A DNA stretch of 64,000 nucleotides, from contig AP031358.1 in the NCBI GenBank assembly GCA_037833965.1, positions 12,346,001-12,410,000 on the forward strand, written 5' to 3'. Under the pieces are notes generated by a model. That model was not told the DNA's origin. It did no database searches and worked only from the letters and a program-made list of their open reading frames with translations. A program made the position numbers and the translations under genes. The stretch comes from Marchantia polymorpha subsp. ruderalis (Eukaryota; Streptophyta; Marchantiopsida; Marchantiales; Marchantiaceae). Below, in pieces: positions 41,135 through 51,722 of the stretch. The stretch's first letter is position 1, and every line of letters begins with the position of its first letter.

Positions 41135-43966
41135 TCACATGTGGTATTTCTTCAACCGCCACCCGTTCACTCGGGTGCCTAACAAATCGCCGGCCAGGTC
41201 CGCAAGTTGGATGGATCCATTCGGGAAGACTTCGACAACCCTGTAAGGTCCCATCCACCTTAGGTGCAGTTTGCCTGGGAATCTGGCATGCCTGCTGTCG
41301 TAGAGCAATGCCAAATCACCCGCCTGCAGGAGTACCGGTTTGATCTTTTTATCGTATCTCTCCTTTCGGCGGAGCTGGATTTTCCTGGTGCGATCTTCGG
41401 CGTCTCTTCTCCTCTCATCCAGCAGCGTGACTTCCTGTAACCTGTAGAGCTGACTCTCCTCTGCGCCCATCCTCTGCAAATCCAACGTTCGTTGGGTGGG
41501 TACTTCAAATTCGATCGGGAGGATCGGGTGTTGCCCATACACCAGAAAGTATGGTGTCTGTTTGGTCGTGATCTTCTCAGCTGTGCGGTACGCCCATAGA
41601 GCGGCTGCTAGCTTCGTATCCCAGTCGTGAGCGTGATTCACCGTGACCTTGAGTAGTATTTTACACAGCAGACCATTGGACTTCTCCGTCAGTCCATTTG
41701 CCTTGGGATTGTATGGAGTAGTCTTCCGGTGCTTGATGTGGAAGTACCGTGTCAGATCTTCGATGATCTGATTCAGAAAATGCGTGCCCCGGTCGCTGAC
41801 TAGCTCTAAGGGACATCCGTAGCGTGTGATGATTGACTCAAACAAGAATGCTGCCACTGTGGCAGCATCATCCTTTCTGGTGGCTCTGGCCTCTACCATT
41901 TTGGTGGCATAGTCCGTTGCTACCAGAATGTAGCGCCTTCGTGTACTTCTAGTCACCGGTTGTATCGGCCCTACAAAGTCAATACCCCACTTTTCGAAAG
42001 GTGCTAGAGGCATGATGGGAGTCAGGGGCCAGCGTGTTGTAGGCGTCGGTCTCCCCGTCCTCTGGCAACTGTCGCACTTGCGAATGTAATCGAGAACATC
42101 CTTAAACATGGTCGGCCACCAATACCCCGCATTTAGGATCTTTGTGACCGTGTTCTTTGTGGCATAGTGTCCACCCGCCTCCTCAGTATGCATCGCACTC
42201 ACTATTCTTGGTACCTCTGATTCCTCCAGGCACCTGCATAAGCGCTCATCTGCCATCTTCTTGAACAAAATCCCCTGCTGGAGTTGGTACGGGCCTGCCT
42301 TATGAATAAAGACAGTTCGCTGTTCCAAATCCATGCCTTCGGGGCACTGGAGGGTTAGCAGATATCGATACAGGTCGGCATAGCGGGACTCATGTCCTGC
42401 AGACAACTGAAATAACTCTTCATCTGGAAAATTGTCCACCAATTCCTCCTCTGTCGGCTGGGTCCATAATCGGGACAAGTAATCCGCGTTTTCGTGGTGC
42501 ACCCCTTTCCTGGTCTGGACTGTGTAGGTGAACTCTTGTAGTAACAATACCTACCTGGCGGTTCGACCGGATAGGTCGGCTTTCTTGACTAGGTGTTGCA
42601 ATGCGTAGTGGTCCACATGGAACACAAACTCGTAGCAGATTAGGTAGTGACGGAACTTTTTACAGGAGTACACCATCCCCAACGCTTCTCTCTCCGTCGT
42701 GGTGTACTTCCGCTCTGCTAGAGACAGCTGTCGGCTCGCGAAGTAGATCGGGTAGTCCTTTTTGTTGTCATCCTTTTGACTCAGTACTACACCGATGGCG
42801 AATGCCGAGGTGTCAACGTAAACATGGAATGGTCGATTCCAGTCTGGACTCCTTAGTACGGGAGCAGTCGTGAGTTTCGCTTTCAGAGCCTCAAATGCTG
42901 ACTGCTGGTTCGCACCCCAAGCATAAGGCTCGTCCTTCTTCAACAACTTGGTCAGGTCCGCCGCCAGTATTGCATACATGTGTATGAATCTTCGGTAGTA
43001 GCCCACATGACCCAGGAATGCTCGCAGCTCTCTTAGATTCGTGGGTGGCTCAAGCTCGAGTATAACCTTGACCTTCTCGACGTCCACCGCAATGCCGTCT
43101 GCCGAGACCCGATGACCCAACAAGATCCCACTAGTCATAAAGAAAAAGCACTTCTCGGGATGCAGTGATAAACTGCTCTCTCTACATTTATCGAAGGTCT
43201 GCTTCAAGTGACTTAGGTGTTCAGACCGCTTCCCAAAGACACAGAAGTCATCTATGAATATTTCCAGGAACTTCCTCAGTTGTTCCTGAAAGATATTGGT
43301 CATCATCCGTTGAAAGGTGGCAGGCGCGTTGCACAGACCGAAGGGCATCTTGTGGTATGCGTAAGTTCCCCAGTCGGTTGTGAACGTAGTTTTATCCTTG
43401 TCCTGTTCACGGATAGACACCTGATTGTAACCTGAGAACCCATCCAGGAAGCTATAACATTCATGTCCTGCGACATGGTCTAGAATGGCATCCGTGAATG
43501 GTAACGGGTGATGATCCTTGCGTGTTGCTGCATTCAACTTCCGGAAATCCTGACACACTCGTATCTTACCCGTCAACTTCTTGGGTACGATAACAATCGG
43601 CGACACCCACTCGCTGCTGAGCACAGGGTAAATAATACCAGCGCTCAAGTACTTATCTATCTCCTCTTTCACTAGCAAGGAGTATTTTGGGTTGAGGCGA
43701 TACTGGCGCTGTCGTATGGGTACTGAGTCGTCCAGTAAATCGATACGGTGTTCCCCATACCGTGCAGGTATCCCCTTCATGTCCTCGATCTTCCAGGCGA
43801 AGACGTCGACATAATGGCCAAGGAATGCCTGTACTTTCCTTAGCTCGTCTCCTCTCACTGCGCTTGATACCTTCAAGCACTTGCCGGGACTGAGTTGTAC
43901 TTCGTGACAGTCACTAGGGTCGACAATGCCCTCAGTGTGACTCGTCTCACTCCTTCCCAGTCCCAC
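41135..43966 (-). pseudogene. pol: Family B pol (relic, about one or two breaks)
   Basis: A minus-strand copy of the RT-RNase H-integrase frame described at 18593-21424 and nearly identical to it. FIDDF, the RNase H motif VYVDTSAF, the integrase zinc-binding region and the D-D-E residues are all recognisable. It is broken in about one or two places, so this copy is probably not autonomous. Confidence 0.92.
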
Positions 43967-43975
43967 AGTTAATTG

Positions 43976-46544
43976 CTATTCGTCTTCCGGCTGAATAGCT
44001 TCCGGCTCTTCTTCTTCTCCCACCGAACAGCAGGCAACGAATCCCACGAAGTAATCGGATTCGGTACCACTGGAATCCGATCGCGCGGTCGACTCACTGT
44101 CCTCGCCCGATGTGTAACCTGCACTTGTCGATGGGGTCTCTCCTTCGTGCCTGACCCTATTCCAGGGCACCGTAATGGTTTTGGTCGGTTCCGAAGGATG
44201 AGGAAACTTAAGGCGATGTCTTCGCCAATCACATCTGACTTGTGCACCATATAGCCATGGTCGCCCGAGCAGAACGTCATAGCCCTGCTTCATCATCGGT
44301 TGAAGGATGATATACGTCAACCGAAAGTCCGCACCCCCGATGGTTGTCTTGACATTGCGCAGCATACCTGCAGGCATTCTCCGCGTCTGATCCGCTAATC
44401 TCAACACACGCTTCGAGGGTTCGTATTGACTGAACCCCAAGGCTCTCGCTGTATCCTCCGTCATTATGTTGACTCCTGATCCAGAGTCGATTGGCACTCT
44501 GCGTACACAACACCCTGCTATTTCCACATCGATCTCGGGTGGCCCTTGGTCTTCGCTCTCCACTTGATATACTTGAGAGGATGTGGATGCGCGCGGCTTC
44601 CGCGGATGCCGTAGCGAAAGCATCAACATTCTCCGATACGTCTTATTGTCCTCCAAGAGCTGCTTGAACGTGATGTTCACTTTTCGACTCCCGAGATCTT
44701 CAACCAAGTCATAGTGGGCGCGTTGGGTCGCCGTGGTCGGCGACGCTCTGCGAGGTTCCACGGTGGCTGCCAACTTCGCCACAAGGGAGGATGTCAAGTC
44801 TGGCCGCGGTGGGTCCTTTTGCGTGCGGATCGCTTCCTTCAACAGGTTGGTTACCTCATTGCGGATATCCGGAGCATAGTCCCGTTTCAGTAGGCGCACT
44901 GGCTCGTCCTCGACTGCCGTCTGGGGGCGCACTGCTGGTGTTTCTCGCGTAGCCGAAGACTTCCGAGCAGGTCGCAAGTCGGACTTGCTGGATGTCTTCT
45001 CCTTTCCTTTTCCCGTCCGGTCGTCGGGTCTCCGTTCGTGCTTGCGAGTGTCACGCTCTTGCTCCTTCGATTTCTTGGAACTACGAGTTTCGACCCGTGC
45101 GCACATAACCTCTTCAGCCGGCCATTCTTCGTCTTCGCCATCCCCGTCTGAACCTACTTCGACCTGGTTAACTTGCACGTCCTCCTTGGCAGGAGTGTTC
45201 ACAAATCGTACCGCTGGCCGAGGGACTGGTGGCTGATCACACTCTGGCGCAGTGTGCCCGACCTTCTTGCAATTACTACATGTCGGAGCATAATCGTTTC
45301 GCCTTTTTGGATGGGGACACTGCGGTGAGAAGTGCCCAACTTCCCCGCAATTATAACAAGCTCGCGGTGGCGGTGGGTCAAACGTCCCTGGAGGTGCTCT
45401 CCGCCTCACAGGTACCGTAGTGGCCCGATCCACCGGAATATATCGTGGGACTTGCATTGCTGAAACTGCAGGAGGGGTAGGAACCGACTAGACGGCGTAG
45501 GCTGTCTCTTCGCTAGCCTCTCCATAGTACTGAGGGTGCTCTCCATAGTACGGTTGCGCCCACTCTACTGCGTTGACTGGATATGACGGCCGGGTGGTAA
45601 GGCACTCGGTGTTTGCATGTCCCACCGCCCCGCACGTAGTACACCATAAGTTCGCTCGCACTCTCCCGGGTGATTTTCTGCGATCATGCCCGCCTACCAC
45701 TTGAACCTTGAGATCGGCGAAGTCCTTCACAAGGGTCTCCATCTTCGAAGCTATATCTCCCGGCGCTCTGTCCGTAGTCACTCGTCGGATGCCCTTTTTC
45801 TTCGCTGACCCATGCTTCTTCCTCTTCTTCTCCTCCTCCGACGATGAGGTTTCCTCTTCTTCGGATGAAGAACGGTTCTCGTCCGAAGACGATTCCTCCG
45901 ATGACGGAGTTGTACCTCTACGTCGTCTTCGCCCTCCCTTCGGTTTTCGCTCCTTCGACTCCCGTCTCTCTCTCCCTCTTCGGTTGAGAGTGGAAGTTTC
46001 GAAGGCTTCTGCCGATGCAATCACATCCTCAATAGTGTCGCACTTGCTACGTCCGCAAAAAGTCTCCATCTCCCGAGTTAAACCGGTCACGTACCAATCC
46101 ACAGCTTGTTGTACCGAGAAAGGGGACCCTGGTCCTGTTTTCGGTATTCTGTCGAGGAGGTCCAGAAATCTCTCAGTGTAGTCACGCAGACTCTCCTTCT
46201 TCTCTCGCTGCAAATTACGTAACTTTGTCAAAACCCGGCTGTCGTAGCCGAGCTCGCGGAAGCGGCGAAGGAACTTCTCCTTCAGCTGGGCCCATGTTGT
46301 CAACCCAGTCGGATCGATGCTCTCGTGATTGTACCAACTCCTCGCTTTCTTCCGCAGAAGGCTTGGAAAGATCCTTAGTCGGTCGTCGTCTGCGATCTCG
46401 CGATTGGCAATAGACACCGACTCGAACAACTTGATGTATGAATCTGCATCGTCGTCATCCCCACTCCCTTTGTACTTCGGGTAGGAATGTTTAGTAATCG
46501 GCTGAGGTAGCCGCACATTGGCTTGTCCATCCGCCATCGGTGTG
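43976..46544 (-). pseudogene. gag: Family B gag-protease (relic, about two breaks)
   Basis: A minus-strand copy of the Gag-protease frame described at 15752-18583: capsid-like region, SSEEE/KKRKK low-complexity part, three zinc knuckles and the protease motif IDSGSG. It ends in the same UAG-CAA-UUA context. It is incomplete, with about two breaks. Together with 35674-41097 and 46545-50760 it forms an LTR-internal-LTR unit. Confidence 0.9.
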
Positions 46545-49500
46545 TGTAATAACCCACTAAAGGCTAAAACTGCAATACAGTGGTAGAAAGGTCGAACCCA
46601 CAGGGACAGAGGAACACACAGGGTACAAAGTGTCACGTTTTAACAGACTATTGAGGAGTTTGAATTCTCAGGCGACTGTCACTCCCAGAAATACTGCAAG
46701 TGTCCACTCGGAGCGCACTCGGAGGTCGCACAGTGCAGCGTAACACACACACACACACACACCTGAAACTACAGAAACACAACCCAGAGATCCGTCAGGA
46801 CCTCTACTTCAAGATTTCAGGGGGAAAGTCTCTCACGAGCACACTCGGCAAAGCTGCGGGCAGTGACTTCCAACTCCGGCTCTTACAACGCTTCCACTAG
46901 CTTGCTGCTAGTGTAGGAAACCCGGTTTGGACTGCCTACTTCGGATCGAAGTCACTCCTACGCGGTGAACAACACTCTCAACTCACAAAACGCGCAGAGA
47001 ACGCAGGTCCGCACTGAAGGACTCACTGTGAAACATTCCAGTAACACAACAACAGTCTATTGAAGAGTTTGAATTCTCAGGCACTTGTCATTCCCAGAAG
47101 TACTACAGGGGTTACTCTCAAGGCACCTGCTGCAGCGTAACCTGAATTTACAACCAAGGCTTACACGAAGTAGCAAAACTTCACTTTGGCATTCAGGGGA
47201 AAAATCCCAAGGAGTACAATCAGAAAGAAACACTCGAAGGTGTAGGGGCGAAACTGTTCAAGTATCTAACTAGTCACTGGCTCTGAGCATCGGCAGTCAC
47301 CCGCAGGTGCAGATCCGAACTACTCAAGTCTCTAACCAATGTACTAGCTCTGAACATTCGGCCGAAGGCCTTCAGCTACAAAATGCGGAACGCTAAGTTG
47401 TAACTCCTCGTGCGTGGTGACAGAACTCAAGGACACAAACACGCAAAGGAAATGGGTTCCTGATCTGCACTTCTGATGGGAAAGAACCCCAGGCAAAACG
47501 CCTGGAACTATTTTATACCTTCTAAGTCCTACCTAACACTACACTGCACTACGCTACACGCCTGCACGGAACCACGCTACACTACACTCCGCGGAACCTG
47601 TACTACGTCTCCTGCGCGGCCGACTGCCGCGCACTAACTCCCTACCCTGCCACTCTTCCGCTCGACTACGCAGTCCCAACCGCTGCAACGCCGCGGACAC
47701 CTCCCCCTCGAGGGCGGACATGGTATCCTGTGCCTTCGACAGAAAGGCCTCGAGTTTCTTCGCTACCTTCCGCCGACTCCTACTGTCGCCTGACAACAAC
47801 CCGGCTGCGCGCAATTCAAACTCACGCAGTGTGAGTTTCTCCTGCGCCTTCACTTCCCAGTGGGCGTAGCCCTTGAGGCAGTGGGCGACTCGCCTCGTCG
47901 TCTCCACCTTCGTGCGATCCGCCTCCTTCCTGCGATCCTCTTCAATTATCACTAATTGCGATTCGGCTTCAGCACGTTGCGCTCTCAATTCGCCACACTC
48001 TGACTGTAAATTGCGGATTAACTCTTCATCCGCCTGCCGTGCGAGCTGACATTGTTCCAACAACCGCGTCTGTCGCACGAGCTCCTCTGACAAAATCCGA
48101 TTCTGGGCCTGCTCAGAATCGAGTGCTTCCTTGACCTTCACCTGCTCCTTGGTGAGCTCGCCCAGTTTCTCATCCTTCATCTTCTCGGAGTGCTTGTAGA
48201 ATTTCTGATTAAGCTTGTACTGTCCCCACAAGCACTCATGCTTCTCCCTCAAGTCCCTCAACTCCTGGTCCACTCTAGCTAATAGCTTGCTGGTGTGGAC
48301 TTTAGTGCGAGTCCGCCTGCGCACTAACTCGATGTAAGATCCCGGCTGGAGTGGGTCGGCGTATTTATCGACCTTGCGATCCAAGTACCGCAGCAACGGA
48401 ATCACCTGCTCAGAGAGCGCCGCCGCCGGCGCTCCAACAATTTCCTCCTCCTCCTCCTCGGTGTCTTCTGCTCCTGACATTTCTTCCGTGGAGCCTCCGT
48501 CATCATCATCCGAGTGGAGAATTTCAGTCGCCATTGATTGCGTCAGCGACTGCCCCGAGTGGGGCTGCACGTCCTCGACGTGTGCTGCCTGCGAAGGCAC
48601 GGCTGCAGCCTCGCTGCTCGTCGCCAAAATGTCTAAGGCGGAAGGCGAATGTACCCGAGCGGCATCCCCGTCGCTCGCTTGTTGATTGCCTACCGCGTCC
48701 TCTCTGCCTCTGTCGTCCGTCGCCGAAGGCGATTGAGCGGAAGGTGGCTGCGCGGGGTTGGATTGCGCATCGCGCATCGAGATTTCATCCCGCGGACAGT
48801 CACTCCGCTCCTCCGTCTGCTACTCCCTTGATCGGTCCGTGGGGGCTGTGCCCGGCCCGTGCGCAGGCGCATTTGCCGGCGCCTTGTCCGCCGCAGGCGT
48901 AGCGCCGCGGACATCTATCGCCGAAGGCGACATGGCCGGGGGCCGCACGCCCGATGTTCCTTGGCCTATAGGCCCTACTGCCGAAGGCGCATCTATCGGC
49001 GGACTTCCCGCCGATGGTGCGGCCTCCGCACGCTCTCTGCTCGTATCTCCTCGGCTCGAAGGCCCTGGCGCCGAAGGCGCAAATTGCGGCGCGTGGTGCG
49101 CCGGAGGGTCTGGCCCCGAGGGCCGGTGTCTCGTAGGCGGTTCTTCCGCCGGCTCCTTCCCCTTCCTGCGTTGGAACGGGGGTGATTCTTGCCTGTGCAC
49201 AGGCGGCACGTGCGGAGGTGTTCTGTGCACAGGCGAGCGCCTGTGCACAGGCGGACTGCTCCTTCCCACGCGTAAGCGTAGATCCACGTCCACTTGTGTT
49301 CGCCGGTCCGCGGAGGCTCGTCCGTCCGCGGAGGTTCGCCTGTGCGCAAACGGAACATCTGTCCGCATCGCACGTGGTAACTCCGGAGGCCCCTGGCCCG
49401 TAGGCGGCCTCTCTCCCGACGAGGTTGCAGCGTGGCCCGTTGCTCCTGCGGTCGTCCGCGCTTCTTCTCGCCTCTCTGGCGACGCACTTCCTATCTCCGT

Positions 49501-50760
49501 CGCAATCGTCGCCGTGTCTGCACTGTCAGCTGGCAACACCAGCCTGCGTGCCTTCTGCTTCGGCCGGCTGTATGGCTCGCACAGCGGCCGCGGTCGAATG
49601 GGAGCAGAGGGTTCTTGATGCTGCTCCTCTTCGGACTCTTCCCTCCATCGCCGCTTCCGCGGCACTCGCGCTGCAGGAGTGTGTCTCCCTTCGTCCCTCC
49701 GTCTTGATGGGGTAGAAGTCGGTGACTCCTCCGCATCAGTGTCGACCTCGTTCTCCCGCACATACTTCCCGGGATGGTCGATGGACAATGGCGGAAAATG
49801 TTCAAGCTCCGCCGCTGTCAAACAATTCCGCTGTCGATAAAAATTGATGAGGAAAGGAGAAAGATGGTTTAGAGTTCCCCCCTTCTCCTCAAACGCGTGC
49901 TGTCGCATCACCCTGTGCAGGATGCTCGCCCAGTGAATTGGAGTTCCCTCGATGACGCACTCCACAAAAGAGACCTGCCACAATGTGATGTAGCAGGCGC
50001 GGTGCGGCTGCAGTAATTGCATCAGCGCCGCGGACAAAGTCCGGCGAAATCGATCCTTGTAATCACGGGTCCTGTACCCATTCTTGGTAGACCTCCCGGT
50101 CTTGAACAGCTCCACAAATTGCGCCTCTTCTTGTTTGGTCACCTTGATGCTCTCACTGTCGAAAAGGAGATGCCCTGGCATGCCAGCACATCTTCCCTAC
50201 GCCTGCGCCCAATCTTGGACTGTCCACCGATCAACATGCGGACGCAATCCGCGCGAGGGTGGTCCCTGTGGCTCTAGCCACTCGCGCACCATATTCGCAC
50301 AGATGTAATTCCATCCCCATAGCAAGAAATCGAGCTTTCTTGCTATTAAGCGCTCTTCGAAAGCGCGCAGCCCGTTCTGCGGCAGGCGAAGTGGCACCAT
50401 CCGCAATCTGCTCGGTCTCGTCATTGCGTTCCTGGGGTTCGCTCGCCCGCTCATTCTACTTCCGCACTGTCCGCGTTTCTTTCTCTCTCGGCAAACTCTA
50501 ATCGCTCTCAATTCCAAATCACGCGCACTCACTTCTCCCTCAATCAACAAGAAATCTCCTGTGTGACGACGTCGAGAATGCTCCGCAGCCAGCAGATGGA
50601 TGCGCGCAGCGCGCACAAGAGATTGGAATCGCGAATTCAAGAATGGGACGTTCTCCGCCGCCCGGTCGAAGGTCATGGTCGGCTCTTGGTCGTGAAGAAC
50701 GTCTCACTTGATGGCCGCGCCGGCTGTACGCTGGAACGGTCTTCGCTCTCACGCGCGGCT
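46545..50760 (-). repeat. Family B LTR of the minus-strand array, up to the insertion point of element A
   Basis: A B LTR from TGTAATAACCC at 46545 to the A insertion point at 50760. The last 5 bp, CGGCT, are the target duplication. The sequence that follows CGGCT in an uninterrupted B LTR (39936 onwards) is found at 13395-14561. There it is followed by the polypurine tract and pol end of a further B copy, so the minus B sequences form an LTR-internal-LTR-internal series. Confidence 0.88.
47554..50676 (-). pseudogene. LTR-encoded coiled-coil protein, family B (relic, about two breaks)
   Basis: A further copy of the B LTR ORF, MTFDRAAENV at 50676 to WFRAGV at 47554. The N-terminal domain, SPVHR block (three palindrome units), acidic run, coiled coil and basic tail are all recognisable. 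About two breaks. Element A has inserted about 85 bp upstream of its start. Confidence 0.85.
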
Positions 50761-51660
50761 TGTAATAACCCACCAAAGGCTAAAACTGCAGTATGGTGGT
50801 AAAAAGATCGAACCCACAGGGACAGAGGCAACACACAGAGTAAAAGTGTCACATTTAACAGACTTTTGGTAGAGTTTGAATTCTAGGCGACTGTCACTCC
50901 CAGAAATACTGCAGTGCTCGACTCGGAGGCTCGACTCGGAGGAGGATCTCAACTCGGAGGATGCTCGGAGGATGCACGGTACAGCTTGGTCACTCAACAC
51001 ACACACACACACACACACCTGAAACTGGCAAAAAGCACAGCTCGGAGGTCGGTCAGGACCTCCGCTTCGGATTTCAGGAGGAAAGTGTCTCGCAAGTTCA
51101 CTCAGAGGTTCTGCAGGAAGTGCCTCCCACTCCGGCTTTTATTGCCCTTCCGCCAGGAACTAGCGGGGGTACCCGGACTGGACTTCTCACTTCGGAACGA
51201 AGCCTCTACGTACGCCGTAGACGTCACCCTCGACTATCACACAAAACGCAGGGAGTGCAGACCCGACTGAGAACTTACTGAAAACACGATCCAGTAACAC
51301 ACACACAACCTGAATTACAAACCAAGGTTTACACGAAGTAATGAAACTTCACATTGGCATTCAGGGGAAACTTCCCGTAGGAGTACAATCAGGATATGTC
51401 ACTCGAAGGAGTAAGGGGGAACTGTTCAAGTATCTAACTCGCAGCCGGCTCTGAGTATCAGAAATCACCCGCAGGTGCAGATCCGCACTACTCAAGTCTC
51501 TAACCGGGTACTAGCTCTGAACATTCAGCCGAAGGCCTTCAACTACAACATACGGTAACTTCGCTATGCTGCAGCTTCTCTACGTGGTGCCAGGACCAAA
51601 ATGCACAAACACGCCAAGAAAGTGAGTTCCTGATCTGCACTTCCGAAACTGGAAGAGTCC

Positions 51661-51689
51661 CAAGGCAAAACGCCTTGATCTACTTTATA
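51661..51689 (-). promoter_or_regulatory. Promoter core of family A LTR: TATA box plus hairpin
   Basis: TATAAAG at 51683-51689, then the hairpin CAAGGC-GTTTT-GCCTTG at 51661-51677 in the minus sense. A start about 30 nt past the TATA box would fall in or just after the hairpin. Family B has the same loop with stem CCAGGC/GCCTGG, a paired change that keeps the stem. Confidence 0.65.
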
Positions 51690-51722
51690 CTCTCAAAAGA
51701 TCCTAACTAGCACTACGCTATC

